A program made the position numbers and the translations under genes. From Halobacillus sp. A5 (lineage in GTDB: Bacteria; Bacillota; Bacilli; Bacillales; Halobacillaceae), in assembly GCF_024189315.1 (NCBI RefSeq), contig NZ_JAIZEO010000003.1, positions 620,001 through 684,000 on the forward strand: a DNA stretch of 64,000 nt, read 5' to 3'. The notes under the pieces are model-generated. The model was not told the DNA's origin, searched no databases, and worked only from the letters and a program-made list of their open reading frames with translations. Of this stretch, positions 27,326 to 35,896 are shown piece by piece. Every line of letters starts with the position of its first letter. Within the stretch, counting starts at the first letter, position 1.

Positions 27326-28714
27326 ATGAAGGAAAAGATTTTTCTTTATTATACGAGCGACTTACATAGCCATTTCGAGAATTGGCCGCAGATTGTAGGT
27401 TATTTTAATCAAAAAAAGAAAAAGCATATTAGAAAGAAAGAGACGTTCTGGCTGCTCGATAATGGAGATCATGCTGATCGATTTCACCCTATTACAGAAG
27501 GATTAATGGGAAAAGGGAATGTTGAACTATTAAACGCAGCTGGTTACGACTTGGCCACGCTTGGAAATAATGAGGGAATTACACTTTCTTATGATGACTT
27601 GTATGAATTGTATAATGAAGCCAAGTTTAAGGTGATATGTGCAAATTTAAGTTCTGTAAATGGACCACAGCCTGACTGGCTGCTTCCTTATACTATAAAA
27701 GAGACGGCTCTAGGCACCAGGGTTGCTGTTATAGGTTTAACTGCACCCTTCGAAACGTTTTACCGTCTGCTGGGATGGGACATCTATTCTCCTTACGAGG
27801 CATTAGATAAATACTATGATGAAATGTGTGAGAGTGCGGATATTATTGTGGTACTTTCCCATTTAGGAATTCATGACGATGAAGAGATAGCCAGGAATTA
27901 TCCGGAAGTAGACCTTATTATTGGCGGACATACCCACCATCTGTTTCAAAATGGGGAGCATTATGGAAATACTTTATTAACGGCTGTTGGAAAACATGGC
28001 ACACATCTTGGTGAAGCTTTCTTAGAATGGGATCATGAAAACAGGCAATTGTCCGCAAAGGAAGCTTATGCTGTGACAACAGAAAATTTAACCAAAGACT
28101 ATACTGTCTCAGCTGATGTTGAGGAGATGAAGAATAAGGCACTGCAGCACTTACAAACTAATGTGACTAGTCTTGATCGATCTTTACAGGTTGCATGGTT
28201 TAAAGATACATTGCTTATGAGACGGTTAACGGAAGAACTGCAGGAGTGGACAAGTTCAGATGTAGCTATGCTTAACGCAGGTGTTCTTCTGGATCACCTG
28301 AATACCGGTGATGTGACGCACGAAGATATACACCGAATCTGCCCGCACCCGATGAACCCGTGTAAAGTAGAGGTTACAGGAGACGAGCTGCTGGAGATTA
28401 TTCGTGTGGGCCATACAAAAAAACTTACTGAAATTCGATTGAAGGGTTTAGGCTTTCGAGGCGAAATAATAGGCAGAATGATATTTACAGGGATTGAAAT
28501 TAGCACGTCTATTGGAGAAGATGGAGAAGAAAGAGTCCGGGAAGTGACGATAAAAGGGAGTCCGATTGACCGTGAAAAAGTGTATAGTCTCGGTACAGCT
28601 GATACGTTCACTTTTGGCCGCTTGTTTCCTGAGATAGCCTATGCCAAAAACAAAAAATATTTCATGCCTGAGCTATTGCGGGACTTATTAGCACAGGCTA
28701 TAAAAAAAATATAA
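27326..28714 (+). CDS. yunD: Metallophosphoesterase / 5'-nucleotidase-type protein YunD
   Basis: The 462-residue product (same length as B. subtilis YunD) joins an N-terminal calcineurin-like metallophosphatase (YYTSDLHSHF, LDNGDHAD, LGNNEG, VLSHLGIHDDEE, GGHTHH) and a C-terminal 5'-nucleotidase domain. No signal peptide is present, so it is cytoplasmic and probably hydrolyses nucleotides or cyclic nucleotides. ATG 27326 has an aaggag site seven bases upstream; ATG 27320 is too close to it. Confidence 0.9.
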   Translation: MKEKIFLYYTSDLHSHFENWPQIVGYFNQKKKKHIRKKETFWLLDNGDHADRFHPITEGLMGKGNVELLNAAGYDLATLGNNEGITLSYDDLYELYNEAKFKVICANLSSVNGPQPDWLLPYTIKETALGTRVAVIGLTAPFETFYRLLGWDIYSPYEALDKYYDEMCESADIIVVLSHLGIHDDEEIARNYPEVDLIIGGHTHHLFQNGEHYGNTLLTAVGKHGTHLGEAFLEWDHENRQLSAKEAYAVTTENLTKDYTVSADVEEMKNKALQHLQTNVTSLDRSLQVAWFKDTLLMRRLTEELQEWTSSDVAMLNAGVLLDHLNTGDVTHEDIHRICPHPMNPCKVEVTGDELLEIIRVGHTKKLTEIRLKGLGFRGEIIGRMIFTGIEISTSIGEDGEERVREVTIKGSPIDREKVYSLGTADTFTFGRLFPEIAYAKNKKYFMPELLRDLLAQAIKKI

Positions 28715-28845
28715 GATTAAATACCAATTTGGTACCCGTATAAATAAATCAATGCTTCAATATCTCCTTAAAATTAGAAAACGGATTTTTTGTGTAAGAT
28801 GAGAAAAATCACAGGCTGTCTTATAACTTCGTTAAGTTAGTTTTA

Positions 28846-28890
28846 AACCCCTCCGGCTTATCATATAGATAGGGCAGGAGGGGTTGTTTT
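28846..28890 (+). promoter_or_regulatory. Hairpin that sequesters the yunB Shine-Dalgarno
   Basis: aacccctcc (28846-28854) is complementary to ggaggggtt (28877-28885), with a 22-base loop and gtttt just before the yunB ATG. The right arm is the yunB ribosome site. It also resembles a terminator for yunED. Confidence 0.7.
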
Positions 28891-29664
28891 ATGGGGAAAA
28901 TCAAGGCGAATCCACCTTCATTTGGTAAACGTATCCTCTGGACTTTGATCTTCTTTATTCTTTTTACTGGAATTTGTTTAATTATCATTGATCGCGGCAT
29001 AACCCCTACATTAGAAGAAATAGCTGAGACTAAAGCCCAGCAATTAGCGAGGGATGCTATTAACGAGGCGGTTAGTAAACAGATTTCGGAAGAGTTGCAA
29101 TTTGAAGATTTAATTAGAATGGAGAAAGACAATGAAGGTAATGTTGTATACATGGGCTGGAATTCTGTAGTTGTCAATAGAACACTGAGAAATACTACTT
29201 TACGGGTGCAGAACTTCTTGAAACGGATGGAGCTAAATGAACTTCCACTTGAAGATACTTCTCTCGATGCTGATATTTTTCCAAATGAAGAGAGTACAGA
29301 AGAGATGGGGGAGGAGCCGGCCACTCTTATTGAAATCCCAGTGGGTTTAGCTACAAACAACTCTATCCTGTCAAACTTAGGTCCCAAAGTTCCTGTTCAG
29401 CTTCGAGTTATTGGGGATGTTCAGTCTGAATTCAAAAATGAGATCACGGAGTACGGCATTAATTCAGCTCATTTCCAGCTATCAATCAGTTTTACAGTAA
29501 GTTTACGTGTGGTGATTCCTTTTTCTACAGAAACCACTGTAGTAGAAAACGACATTCCTATTGATTCAAGTACTATTATGGGAGAAGTGCCTCAATTCTT
29601 TAATGAAACAGGAGAAACAGGCGAGCCGCCAAATTTTTCATATCCTATGGATCCCTTGCAATAA
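28891..29664 (+). CDS. yunB: Sporulation protein YunB
   Basis: The 257-residue protein has one N-terminal membrane anchor (about residues 14-36, ILWTLIFFILFTGICLIII) and an extracytoplasmic domain beginning TPTLEEIAETKAQQLARDAINEAV, the YunB family signature. In B. subtilis it is a mother-cell (SigE) protein needed for proper sporulation. Its Shine-Dalgarno lies in a hairpin. A central acidic stretch (FPNEESTEEMGEEP) is a halophile-like insertion. Confidence 0.9.
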   Translation: MGKIKANPPSFGKRILWTLIFFILFTGICLIIIDRGITPTLEEIAETKAQQLARDAINEAVSKQISEELQFEDLIRMEKDNEGNVVYMGWNSVVVNRTLRNTTLRVQNFLKRMELNELPLEDTSLDADIFPNEESTEEMGEEPATLIEIPVGLATNNSILSNLGPKVPVQLRVIGDVQSEFKNEITEYGINSAHFQLSISFTVSLRVVIPFSTETTVVENDIPIDSSTIMGEVPQFFNETGETGEPPNFSYPMDPLQ

Positions 29665-29684
29665 CAACATTCACCTGTTAAAAT
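29656..29684 (+). promoter_or_regulatory. SigA promoter of the lysine riboswitch / lysW
   Basis: TTGCAA, 17-base spacer, TAAAAT. The -35 box overlaps the last codons of yunB. Confidence 0.7.
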
Positions 29685-29712
29685 GTGAAAGAATTAAATA
29701 TGCGTGACCTTA

Positions 29713-29962
29713 TCAGATCGGTGAGGTAGAGGTGCAGGCTTCATTAGTATTCAGTGGGAGTGGACAGCTAAGATCACATGAAGAAAGGGGAGACTTGCCG
29801 AAGATTATTTAAGTCGTCAGCTTAACTAATCTGGTATATGTCTGAAGAAGAGATATACTGTCATGCAATCAATTTGGGTGCATGGTGCGCTACTGATCGA
29901 AATGGAGGATAATCAAATTGCTGTTAAGGCAATGATAGGTTATTTTCTATCATTGTCTTTTT
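29713..29962 (+). ncRNA. Lysine riboswitch (L-box) with terminator
   Basis: The L-box landmarks occur in order: gaggtagaggtgcaggc, ttagta, gaaaggggagacttgccgaag, ctggtatatg, actgtcatgca, gggtgcatggtgc and ctactgatcgaaatggag (together 29722-29907). A terminator aatgatag/ctatcatt with a T-rich tail (29931-29962) follows. Lysine binding should cause termination before the transporter gene at 30095. Confidence 0.93.
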
Positions 29963-30094
29963 GTATGCTTTTTTATCTGCTGCAAGAGCGATAGCACGAA
30001 TAGATGTGCTCCACTTTTTCATCCCTCATTTTAATAAAAGTAGCTTTCCACACACCCCGTTTTCATTAAAAGAATAACGGAGGGGAACCACATT

Positions 30095-31642
30095 ATGGAA
30101 GGAACAATTTATTCACTTATTCCAGCCCTGCTTATGCTGATTCTTGTGATTGCCACAAGAAAAGTTATTTTATCTTTGGGTGTTGGTATAATTGTCGGTG
30201 TATTTATGCTGACACAATTTAATTTAGGGGAAGGTTTCGTACTCATCTGGGAAACGTTCTCTACGATCTTTTACAGTGAAGGTGAACTTAATACCGGTAA
30301 TTTGTATTTACTAACATTTCTGGTGCTTTTAGGTATCACCACTGCCTTTATGACCGCTTCAGGAGGAAGTCGTGCATTTGGCCGCTGGGCTATAGAGAGA
30401 ATTAAGACGAGAAAGGGAGCGAAACTGGTCCCGGCTTTATTAGGTATCTTGATATTTATAGATGACTACTTTAATGCACTGGCCGTCGGGCAGGTTGCTC
30501 GTCCAGTTACAGATCGTCATAAAATTTCCCGGGCGCAGCTTGCTTATTATATTGATTCTACTTCTGCGCCTATTACGGTGATTTCGCCTATTTCCAGCTG
30601 GGGAGCTTATATAATAGGAACAATCGGGTATATTCTCGCAGACAATGGAATTGAAAATTATCAGGCATTAGAAGCATTTATTTTAATGATCCCAGCAAAC
30701 TTTTATGTGTTTGCCGCATTATTGCTCGTCTTTTTAACTATTTTCTTAAAGCTTGATATTGGTTCTATGAGGAAGCATGAAAATCGGGCATTAGAAACAG
30801 GAGAAGTTACGAATCCTGATAAAGGAAATGTTCCCGGAGATTTAAATGATGAATTTAAAGAACATAACAATGGCACAATTGCGCATCTTGTTCTGCCTAT
30901 TGTGGCTTTAATTGTTGGTACAATAGCGGCTATGATTGTTACAGGAATTCAAAATGGAGATGGGTCAACAAATATTTTAGATATCTTTGAGAATACCGAC
31001 GTCAACATTTCATTATTTATCGGCGGTCTGGCTTCTGTTTTATTGGCTGCAGTATTGTATATAAAACAGCCGAAGCCTAAATCGGGACTCAGTCATGTAA
31101 CCTTTGAAGGTATTAAAGCAATGCTGCCCGCTATTTATATTCTCGTTTTTGCCTGGATGATTGGTGATGTTATCGGGCAGCTTGAGACAGGAGAATATTT
31201 GGCTGAACGGGTGACACAATCATCTATAGATACTGCTTATTTACCGTTTTTATTATTTATCGTTTCTGGATTTATGGCTTTGTCCACAGGAACATCCTGG
31301 GGAACATTTGGAATTATGCTTCCAATTGCAGGAGAAATTGCTGCAGTAACTGACGTTAATCTTGTCCTGCCTGCACTGGCTGCAGTGTTGGCTGGATCGG
31401 TGTTTGGAGATCATTGTTCTCCTATATCTGATACTACCATTCTTTCTTCAACAGGTGCGGGGGCAAACCACATCGATCACGTCTTAACTCAACTTCCTTA
31501 TGCGTTGATTGCCGCATTGGGAGCGTCTATAGGTTATTTATTGTTAGGGCTGACCGGCCAGGTAATGCTTCCGTTACTATTAACACTGGCCGTCGTTTTT
31601 GTAGTGGGTATTTCGATTCATTTACTCAATCGCCGGACTTAA
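30095..31642 (+). CDS. lysW: NhaC-family transporter, predicted lysine transporter
   Basis: A 515-residue membrane protein of the NhaC Na+/H+ antiporter superfamily with about 11-12 hydrophobic segments and the family signatures IDDYFNALAVGQVARPVTDRHKISRAQLAYYIDSTSAPI (split here) and TGTSWGTFGIMLP...GDHCSPISDTTILSSTGAG. Annotation by homology alone would read Na+/H+ antiporter. The lysine riboswitch directly upstream argues instead for lysine uptake, as proposed from comparative genomics for L-box-linked NhaC proteins (the name lysW comes from that work, as I recall). It starts after cggagggg and is monocistronic. Confidence 0.8.
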   Translation: MEGTIYSLIPALLMLILVIATRKVILSLGVGIIVGVFMLTQFNLGEGFVLIWETFSTIFYSEGELNTGNLYLLTFLVLLGITTAFMTASGGSRAFGRWAIERIKTRKGAKLVPALLGILIFIDDYFNALAVGQVARPVTDRHKISRAQLAYYIDSTSAPITVISPISSWGAYIIGTIGYILADNGIENYQALEAFILMIPANFYVFAALLLVFLTIFLKLDIGSMRKHENRALETGEVTNPDKGNVPGDLNDEFKEHNNGTIAHLVLPIVALIVGTIAAMIVTGIQNGDGSTNILDIFENTDVNISLFIGGLASVLLAAVLYIKQPKPKSGLSHVTFEGIKAMLPAIYILVFAWMIGDVIGQLETGEYLAERVTQSSIDTAYLPFLLFIVSGFMALSTGTSWGTFGIMLPIAGEIAAVTDVNLVLPALAAVLAGSVFGDHCSPISDTTILSSTGAGANHIDHVLTQLPYALIAALGASIGYLLLGLTGQVMLPLLLTLAVVFVVGISIHLLNRRT

Positions 31643-31660
31643 ATTTAAAAGTGAAATAAC

Positions 31661-31704
31661 AGAACAAAGAAGTGCGACTAAAGTACTTCTTTGTTCTTTT
31701 TTTT
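31661..31704 (+). terminator. Terminator after the NhaC-type gene
   Basis: A perfect 13-bp stem agaacaaagaagt/acttctttgttct is followed by eight T. Confidence 0.95.
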
Positions 31705-31741
31705 GAATTTAATGGAAATTTAATAATTTTATAATATTACT

Positions 31742-31770
31742 TTGACAACCCTATACCATGCGGTTATAAT
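31742..31770 (+). promoter_or_regulatory. Full-consensus SigA promoter of the NSS transporter
   Basis: TTGACA, 17-base spacer, TATAAT: exact consensus in both boxes and spacing. Confidence 0.92.
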
Positions 31771-31872
31771 AAAACAGAAATATTCTGAATAAAGTAAAAA
31801 ATTTGAAACATTCTCTTCTATACAAGCTCATAATATAAAAGGAAGAGAATAGTTTTAAGGGAGGTCTATCAC

Positions 31873-33399
31873 ATGGAAAATCGTGCACAATGGGGGACAA
31901 GAGCCGGGTTTATTCTGGCCGCTGTCGGGTCTGCAATAGGACTTGGTAACATCTGGCGATTCCCTTCAGTCGCCTACGAAAATGGTGGTGGCGCATTCTT
32001 CATTCCGTATTTATTTGCTCTTTTAACAGCTGGTATCCCGTTACTGGTCATGGAATTTACTCTAGGTCATAAGTACCGTGGGTCAGCACCGCTTTCATTT
32101 TTCCGTATGAATAAGAAGACAGAATGGCTTGGATGGTGGGCTGTTCTCGTTGCATTTGTGATTTCAACGTATTACGCCGTCATTATTGCCTGGGCAATTT
32201 CGTATAGTATTTTTGCCTTTAACCTATCCTGGGGAGAAGACACGGAAGGCTTCTTGTTTAGTGAGTATTTGAATTTATCCGTAGATCCTGGTCAAGCAGG
32301 AAGCTTAGTACCTGGTGTCTTAATCCCGCTTATAGCTGTTTGGGTCATCACACTGGGGATTTTATTTAAAGGTGTGAAGAAGGGAATAGAAGTGGCAAAT
32401 AGGATTTTTATTCCTGCTCTGGTAGTTTTGTTCTTAATCATCGTAATACGGGCAGTCACGCTGCCTGGTGCGGCGGAAGGTCTGCAAAGCTTCTTTGAGC
32501 CGAATTTTGAATCCATTACCTCTGGAAGTGTTTGGGTCGCAGCTTATGGACAGATTTTCTTTAGTCTTTCCATTGCATTTGCGATTATGATCACATATTC
32601 CAGCTATCTTCCAAAGAAATCAGATATCACGAATAACGCTTTTATTACCGGTTTTAGTAACTCCAGCTTTGAGCTTCTGGCTGGTATCGGTGTATTCGCT
32701 GCATTAGGTTTTATGGCATCTCAAGTTAACGTCCCTGTAGAGGAAGTCGTAAGTGGAGGCGTGGGGCTTGCCTTTGTTGTCTTCCCGCAGATTATTAATG
32801 AATTCCCTGCTTTAAATGGGCTGTTTGGTTTCTTATTCTTCGTTTCTTTAGTTCTGGCAGGATTGTCTTCATTAATTTCTATTTCTGAGACATATGTTGC
32901 AGGACTGAGTGAGAAATTTGGTTTGTCTAGAAAAGCAGCAGTTGGATTAGGAGGCGGAGTCGCTGCTGTTATTTCTCTTCTTTTTGCAACACAGGGTGGT
33001 TTATACTTCTTAGACGCTGCCGATTACTTCATTAATCAGTTCGGGGTAGCCTTCGTCGGGTTAGTTGAAGTTGTCGTTATCGCATGGTTTGTTCGTAGTC
33101 TTAATGATTTCCAGACTCACGCAAATGGAATTTCTGATTTGCACCTTGGCGGTTGGTGGAAGATCTGCCTCGGATTTATTACACCAATCGTGCTGGGATA
33201 TATGATGTTCGATCTTTTCAAACAGAATATACTTGGTGAGTTTGATACGGAAACCGGTAACTATGAAGGGTATGGAGATACTTTTATCTTATTCGGTGGA
33301 TGGGCTGTCGCAGCATTCGCATTGGTAGTTGGTTTCTTAATGACTATAAAACGCTGGGACTCCAAAGCACTTGAAGAACAACACAAGGAGGTAGAGTGA
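31873..33399 (+). CDS. Neurotransmitter:sodium symporter (NSS/SNF) family transporter
   Basis: The 508-residue LeuT-fold transporter has about 12 membrane segments and the NSS opening GTRAGFILAAVGSAIGLGNIWRFPSVAYENGGGAFFIPYL-type block (unwound TM1, residues about 8-35). It couples amino-acid uptake to the Na+ gradient, which suits a halophile. The next gene encodes a MetS-like 34-residue subunit, which points to the methionine/alanine importer (MetPS) subgroup known from Corynebacterium. It starts after aagggaggt behind an exact-consensus promoter. Confidence 0.93.
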   Translation: MENRAQWGTRAGFILAAVGSAIGLGNIWRFPSVAYENGGGAFFIPYLFALLTAGIPLLVMEFTLGHKYRGSAPLSFFRMNKKTEWLGWWAVLVAFVISTYYAVIIAWAISYSIFAFNLSWGEDTEGFLFSEYLNLSVDPGQAGSLVPGVLIPLIAVWVITLGILFKGVKKGIEVANRIFIPALVVLFLIIVIRAVTLPGAAEGLQSFFEPNFESITSGSVWVAAYGQIFFSLSIAFAIMITYSSYLPKKSDITNNAFITGFSNSSFELLAGIGVFAALGFMASQVNVPVEEVVSGGVGLAFVVFPQIINEFPALNGLFGFLFFVSLVLAGLSSLISISETYVAGLSEKFGLSRKAAVGLGGGVAAVISLLFATQGGLYFLDAADYFINQFGVAFVGLVEVVVIAWFVRSLNDFQTHANGISDLHLGGWWKICLGFITPIVLGYMMFDLFKQNILGEFDTETGNYEGYGDTFILFGGWAVAAFALVVGFLMTIKRWDSKALEEQHKEVE

Positions 33400-33400
33400 T

Positions 33401-33505
33401 ATGACAGCAGGTGCAATTGCTATGATGGTTATTGGAATCGTCGTGATATGGGGAGGACTTGCTGCGAGTATCATGAACGCAGTAAGGAAGTCAAAACAAT
33501 CATAA
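33401..33505 (+). CDS. metS: Small single-span subunit of the NSS transporter (MetS-like)
   Basis: Encodes 34 residues: MTAGAIAMMVIGIVVIWGGL, then a short basic tail AASIMNAVRKSKQS. It is a single membrane helix matching the methionine/alanine importer small subunit family (pattern A-x-x-MM-x6-WGG). An aaggaggt site precedes it. The start is one base after the transporter stop codon, so the two are translationally coupled. The family's founding member is required for activity of its large subunit. Confidence 0.88.
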   Translation: MTAGAIAMMVIGIVVIWGGLAASIMNAVRKSKQS

Positions 33506-33515
33506 TTATGAAAAT

Positions 33516-33545
33516 AGCGTCGCACTTTGTGCGGCGCTTAATTAT
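33516..33545. terminator. Bidirectional terminator between metS and lytH
   Basis: The stem agcgtcgcac/gtgcggcgct (one G-T pair) with a 3-base loop lies between convergent genes. Confidence 0.8.
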
Positions 33546-34479
33546 TCCTAACCATCCGTTCCCATCTTTTTAAGTAAGGGTAAGGGTCAAATGACCATTC
33601 GTTTTTTCCATTATCCTGATACATGCCATAGTGTAAATGAGGGGGGAACTTTCCAGATGTTCCTGGTGGTCCATATCCCGTTGATCCAACTGAACCGATT
33701 ACATCTCCTGGCTTGACCACGTCACCCACTTTTTTGTCATCTTCAAATCCACTTAAATGAGCGTAGTAATGGTAAATATTATATATATCCCTGATGCCAA
33801 TTCTCCAGCCTCCGAACTCATTCCAACCTTTCATTTCAATTACTCCATAAGTAGTGGAGTGCACGGGTACCCCGTAATCTGCAAAAATATCCGTTCCTTC
33901 ATGAACGCGGCGCCCTCCAAATCCTCGGGCGTCTCCCCACGTATTGTGATATGTGAAATTCGCTGTAATGGGGAGCGGAAAATCTCTGTCTGTTAAAGTA
34001 ACAGTTTGAAACTTTTCAAAAACTTCTGCTGTATTCATGATTGTCTGTACAGTTAAATCCCGTTTATAGTAATTCCATAAGGCAATTCGTATATCCTCTT
34101 CTGAAGTACCGTATGACTGAAGATATTTTCCCAGGCTCCACATAATGTCTTCGTCGTTTGTCATATCCACTTTCTTATTCCCATCTCCTGTATCTCCCCA
34201 TCCTTGAGGGAAAAAAGAAGGTTCCGTATCAATGCCATTCCAAAATAAAGGATCCGGACGGAAAGCAGTTACCCTTCCTTTAGGAGGATTATCGTGTATT
34301 TGTCGCTCGTATTGATCTACAGCAGCCAGATACGTCCAGGGAATCCCGGTAACGGCAGCGGTTTTTTTATATATGGAAGTGCGTTCTATATCTTCCTGCT
34401 CAATAGATGCACTAGATGGAGGGGCAGGTATAGAACAAAACACAATAAATACAAAAAATAAACTAAACACCTTCCGCAT
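33538..34479 (-). CDS. lytH: M23-family L-Ala-D-Glu peptidase LytH (YunA)
   Basis: A 313-residue exported peptidase with an N-terminal signal peptide (about 1-24, ending SSAS) and a C-terminal LytM/M23 domain containing the zinc motifs HEGTDIFADYG, YYAHL and HLHYG. The N-terminal domain has the YLAAVDQYERQI and DPLFWNGIDTEP blocks of the LytH family. In B. subtilis LytH trims peptide side chains of spore cortex peptidoglycan under SigK. It lies on the minus strand, with yutC upstream, as in B. subtilis. Confidence 0.93.
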   Translation of the reverse strand: MRKVFSLFFVFIVFCSIPAPPSSASIEQEDIERTSIYKKTAAVTGIPWTYLAAVDQYERQIHDNPPKGRVTAFRPDPLFWNGIDTEPSFFPQGWGDTGDGNKKVDMTNDEDIMWSLGKYLQSYGTSEEDIRIALWNYYKRDLTVQTIMNTAEVFEKFQTVTLTDRDFPLPITANFTYHNTWGDARGFGGRRVHEGTDIFADYGVPVHSTTYGVIEMKGWNEFGGWRIGIRDIYNIYHYYAHLSGFEDDKKVGDVVKPGDVIGSVGSTGYGPPGTSGKFPPHLHYGMYQDNGKNEWSFDPYPYLKRWERMVRNN

Positions 34480-34504
34480 GTTCTCCGTCCTCCTATCGCC
34501 TAAA

Positions 34505-35092
34505 TTAATTTTCTTTTATATTTTCACTATTAATATTTCCTTGAGGAGATTCTTTCATCTTTTCAACGATGCGTTCTACCCCTTCACTATAATTCTCGTC
34601 GTATACCGTGGAGTTACTCAGGCTCTGTATATCTCCAAAAGCTGCAGGGTTATCGGATACATATATATGATAAAAGCTGGGAACGAGGGAGTAAGCCGTT
34701 TTCTTTACCATATCTGCTGCTTCATCACGACTTTTATCTTCGGGAGCTTGATAGGCGACAAGTATTTCATCATCAGCTACAAGCGTCGCAACATCTTCAA
34801 ACTCTTTATAACGAAGGATCATTCTTGTGATCATATCAGCTATTTGTTCGCGGTTCACTTTGATTTTATGGTTGGCCTCTGCCTCCTGATCCAGTTGATC
34901 TTTCTGAAAGCGAACATATCCTACCTGCCCATTGTTTGAGGGTTCATTGTAATTGTCCATAGCGTTGCCTTCGATCGAGTGATCATTATCTTTTTGGTTT
35001 TCCAGTTCCATACCTTCTTTTTTATCTGTGTTACATCCTGTGAGTAAAGCAAAGGGAATTATTAACATCATCACCATTTGATAGATCTTCAT
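34505..35092 (-). CDS. yutC: YhcN/YlaJ-family sporulation lipoprotein (YutC)
   Basis: A 195-residue lipoprotein with lipobox LTGC (Cys20), an acidic linker, and a YhcN/YlaJ domain (KIKVNREQIADMITRMILRYKEFEDVATLVADDEILVAY). Such proteins sit in the inner spore membrane or coat interface. ATG 35092 is preferred, with aaagga eight bases upstream; ATG 35101 is immediately at that site. It sits 25 bases upstream of lytH, and the two probably share a sporulation promoter. Confidence 0.85.
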   Translation of the reverse strand: MKIYQMVMMLIIPFALLTGCNTDKKEGMELENQKDNDHSIEGNAMDNYNEPSNNGQVGYVRFQKDQLDQEAEANHKIKVNREQIADMITRMILRYKEFEDVATLVADDEILVAYQAPEDKSRDEAADMVKKTAYSLVPSFYHIYVSDNPAAFGDIQSLSNSTVYDENYSEGVERIVEKMKESPQGNINSENIKEN

Positions 35093-35222
35093 GATTCTCA
35101 TCCTTTGTTCGTTCTTTTCTTTTAGCTTGGACGGAAAATCAATATTGATACAATTTTTTCTGTTCTATTTCCTTGAACAATTGGAAATATGGTACACTAA
35201 GTACTAGTTAGAGGTGATTGAA

Positions 35223-35495
35223 TTGATCGAACTGTATGGAAAAAATTATGAATTGATTGAGGATCATAGAGAAGGGTTTCAGGAGGAAGATCTTGAGGCC
35301 CGCTTTAGTGATATACTAAGCAAATATGACTTTATCGTTGGAGATTGGGGTTATGGTCAATTACGTTTAAAAGGATTCTATGATGATCAAAACAACAAGG
35401 CATCATTTGATACAAAAATCAGTACCTTAGAAGATTATTTATATGAATACTGTAATTTTGGCTGTTCTTACTTTGTATTAAAACGAGTCGATTAA
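35223..35495 (+). CDS. yutD: YutD-like protein
   Basis: A 90-residue soluble acidic protein with the conserved block LSKYDFIVGDWGYGQLRLKGFY and a YEYCNFGCSYFVLKR end (two cysteines). The family is transcribed divergently from yutC/lytH in Bacillus; function unknown. A TTG start at 35223 is chosen because gaggtga ends five bases before it; GTG 35214 is inside that site. An extended -10 (TGGTACACT) lies at about 35189-35199. Confidence 0.82.
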   Translation: MIELYGKNYELIEDHREGFQEEDLEARFSDILSKYDFIVGDWGYGQLRLKGFYDDQNNKASFDTKISTLEDYLYEYCNFGCSYFVLKRVD

Positions 35496-35527
35496 TAAGC
35501 CGACGTGTGAAATGCACGTCGGTTTAT
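35495..35527. terminator. Shared terminator of yutD and the convergent gene
   Basis: The stem ataagccgacgtg/cacgtcggtttat (one G-T pair) has a short loop. Confidence 0.8.
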
Positions 35528-35529
35528 TA

Positions 35530-35820
35530 TTAATGCTCTTCTTCAGATGGTTTAATGTCCTTATCTTTTTCATCGTGGGTAGGGTGTGCTCCAGGCATCC
35601 GCCTGGGCAGGTCTTGATGCAGCGATTTATACTCATAATTAAATGCACTGTAATAGCGCTGTTCATCTGTCCATGGTGCACTCTTCTCGTTAGAAACAGG
35701 TTTGTCTTTATTTCTAGGTGACCCGTATGGTCCTTCGGGAAGCTGTTCAGGTACTAAAAAATTTCTCTGCGCTTCCACATTAGCGAAGTCTGAGTAACGT
35801 TTTTTGTCCTTCTTACTCAT
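35530..35820 (-). CDS. Conserved small hydrophilic cytosolic protein
   Basis: The 96-residue protein begins MSKKDKKRYSDFANVEAQRNFLVPEQLPEGPYGSP and is rich in Pro, Tyr and charged residues, with a PGAHPTHDEKD end. I recognise the pattern (FxNVExQRNFLxPEExPEGxYGSP) from an uncharacterised family in Bacillaceae, often called cytosolic protein. No enzymatic motif or membrane segment is visible. Its Shine-Dalgarno is aaggaggt. Probably disordered; function unknown. Confidence 0.75.
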   Translation of the reverse strand: MSKKDKKRYSDFANVEAQRNFLVPEQLPEGPYGSPRNKDKPVSNEKSAPWTDEQRYYSAFNYEYKSLHQDLPRRMPGAHPTHDEKDKDIKPSEEEH

Positions 35821-35896
35821 GAATAAATAACCTCCTTTCCAAGAGATTGAATAGTGTTCATATTGTCACCTGGGAAGAAAGGTTTATTCAAAAGAA

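Noticed and set aside
30095-31642. Na+/H+ antiporter as the function of the NhaC-type protein
   Set aside because: The lysine riboswitch makes amino-acid transport more likely, though dual function cannot be excluded.
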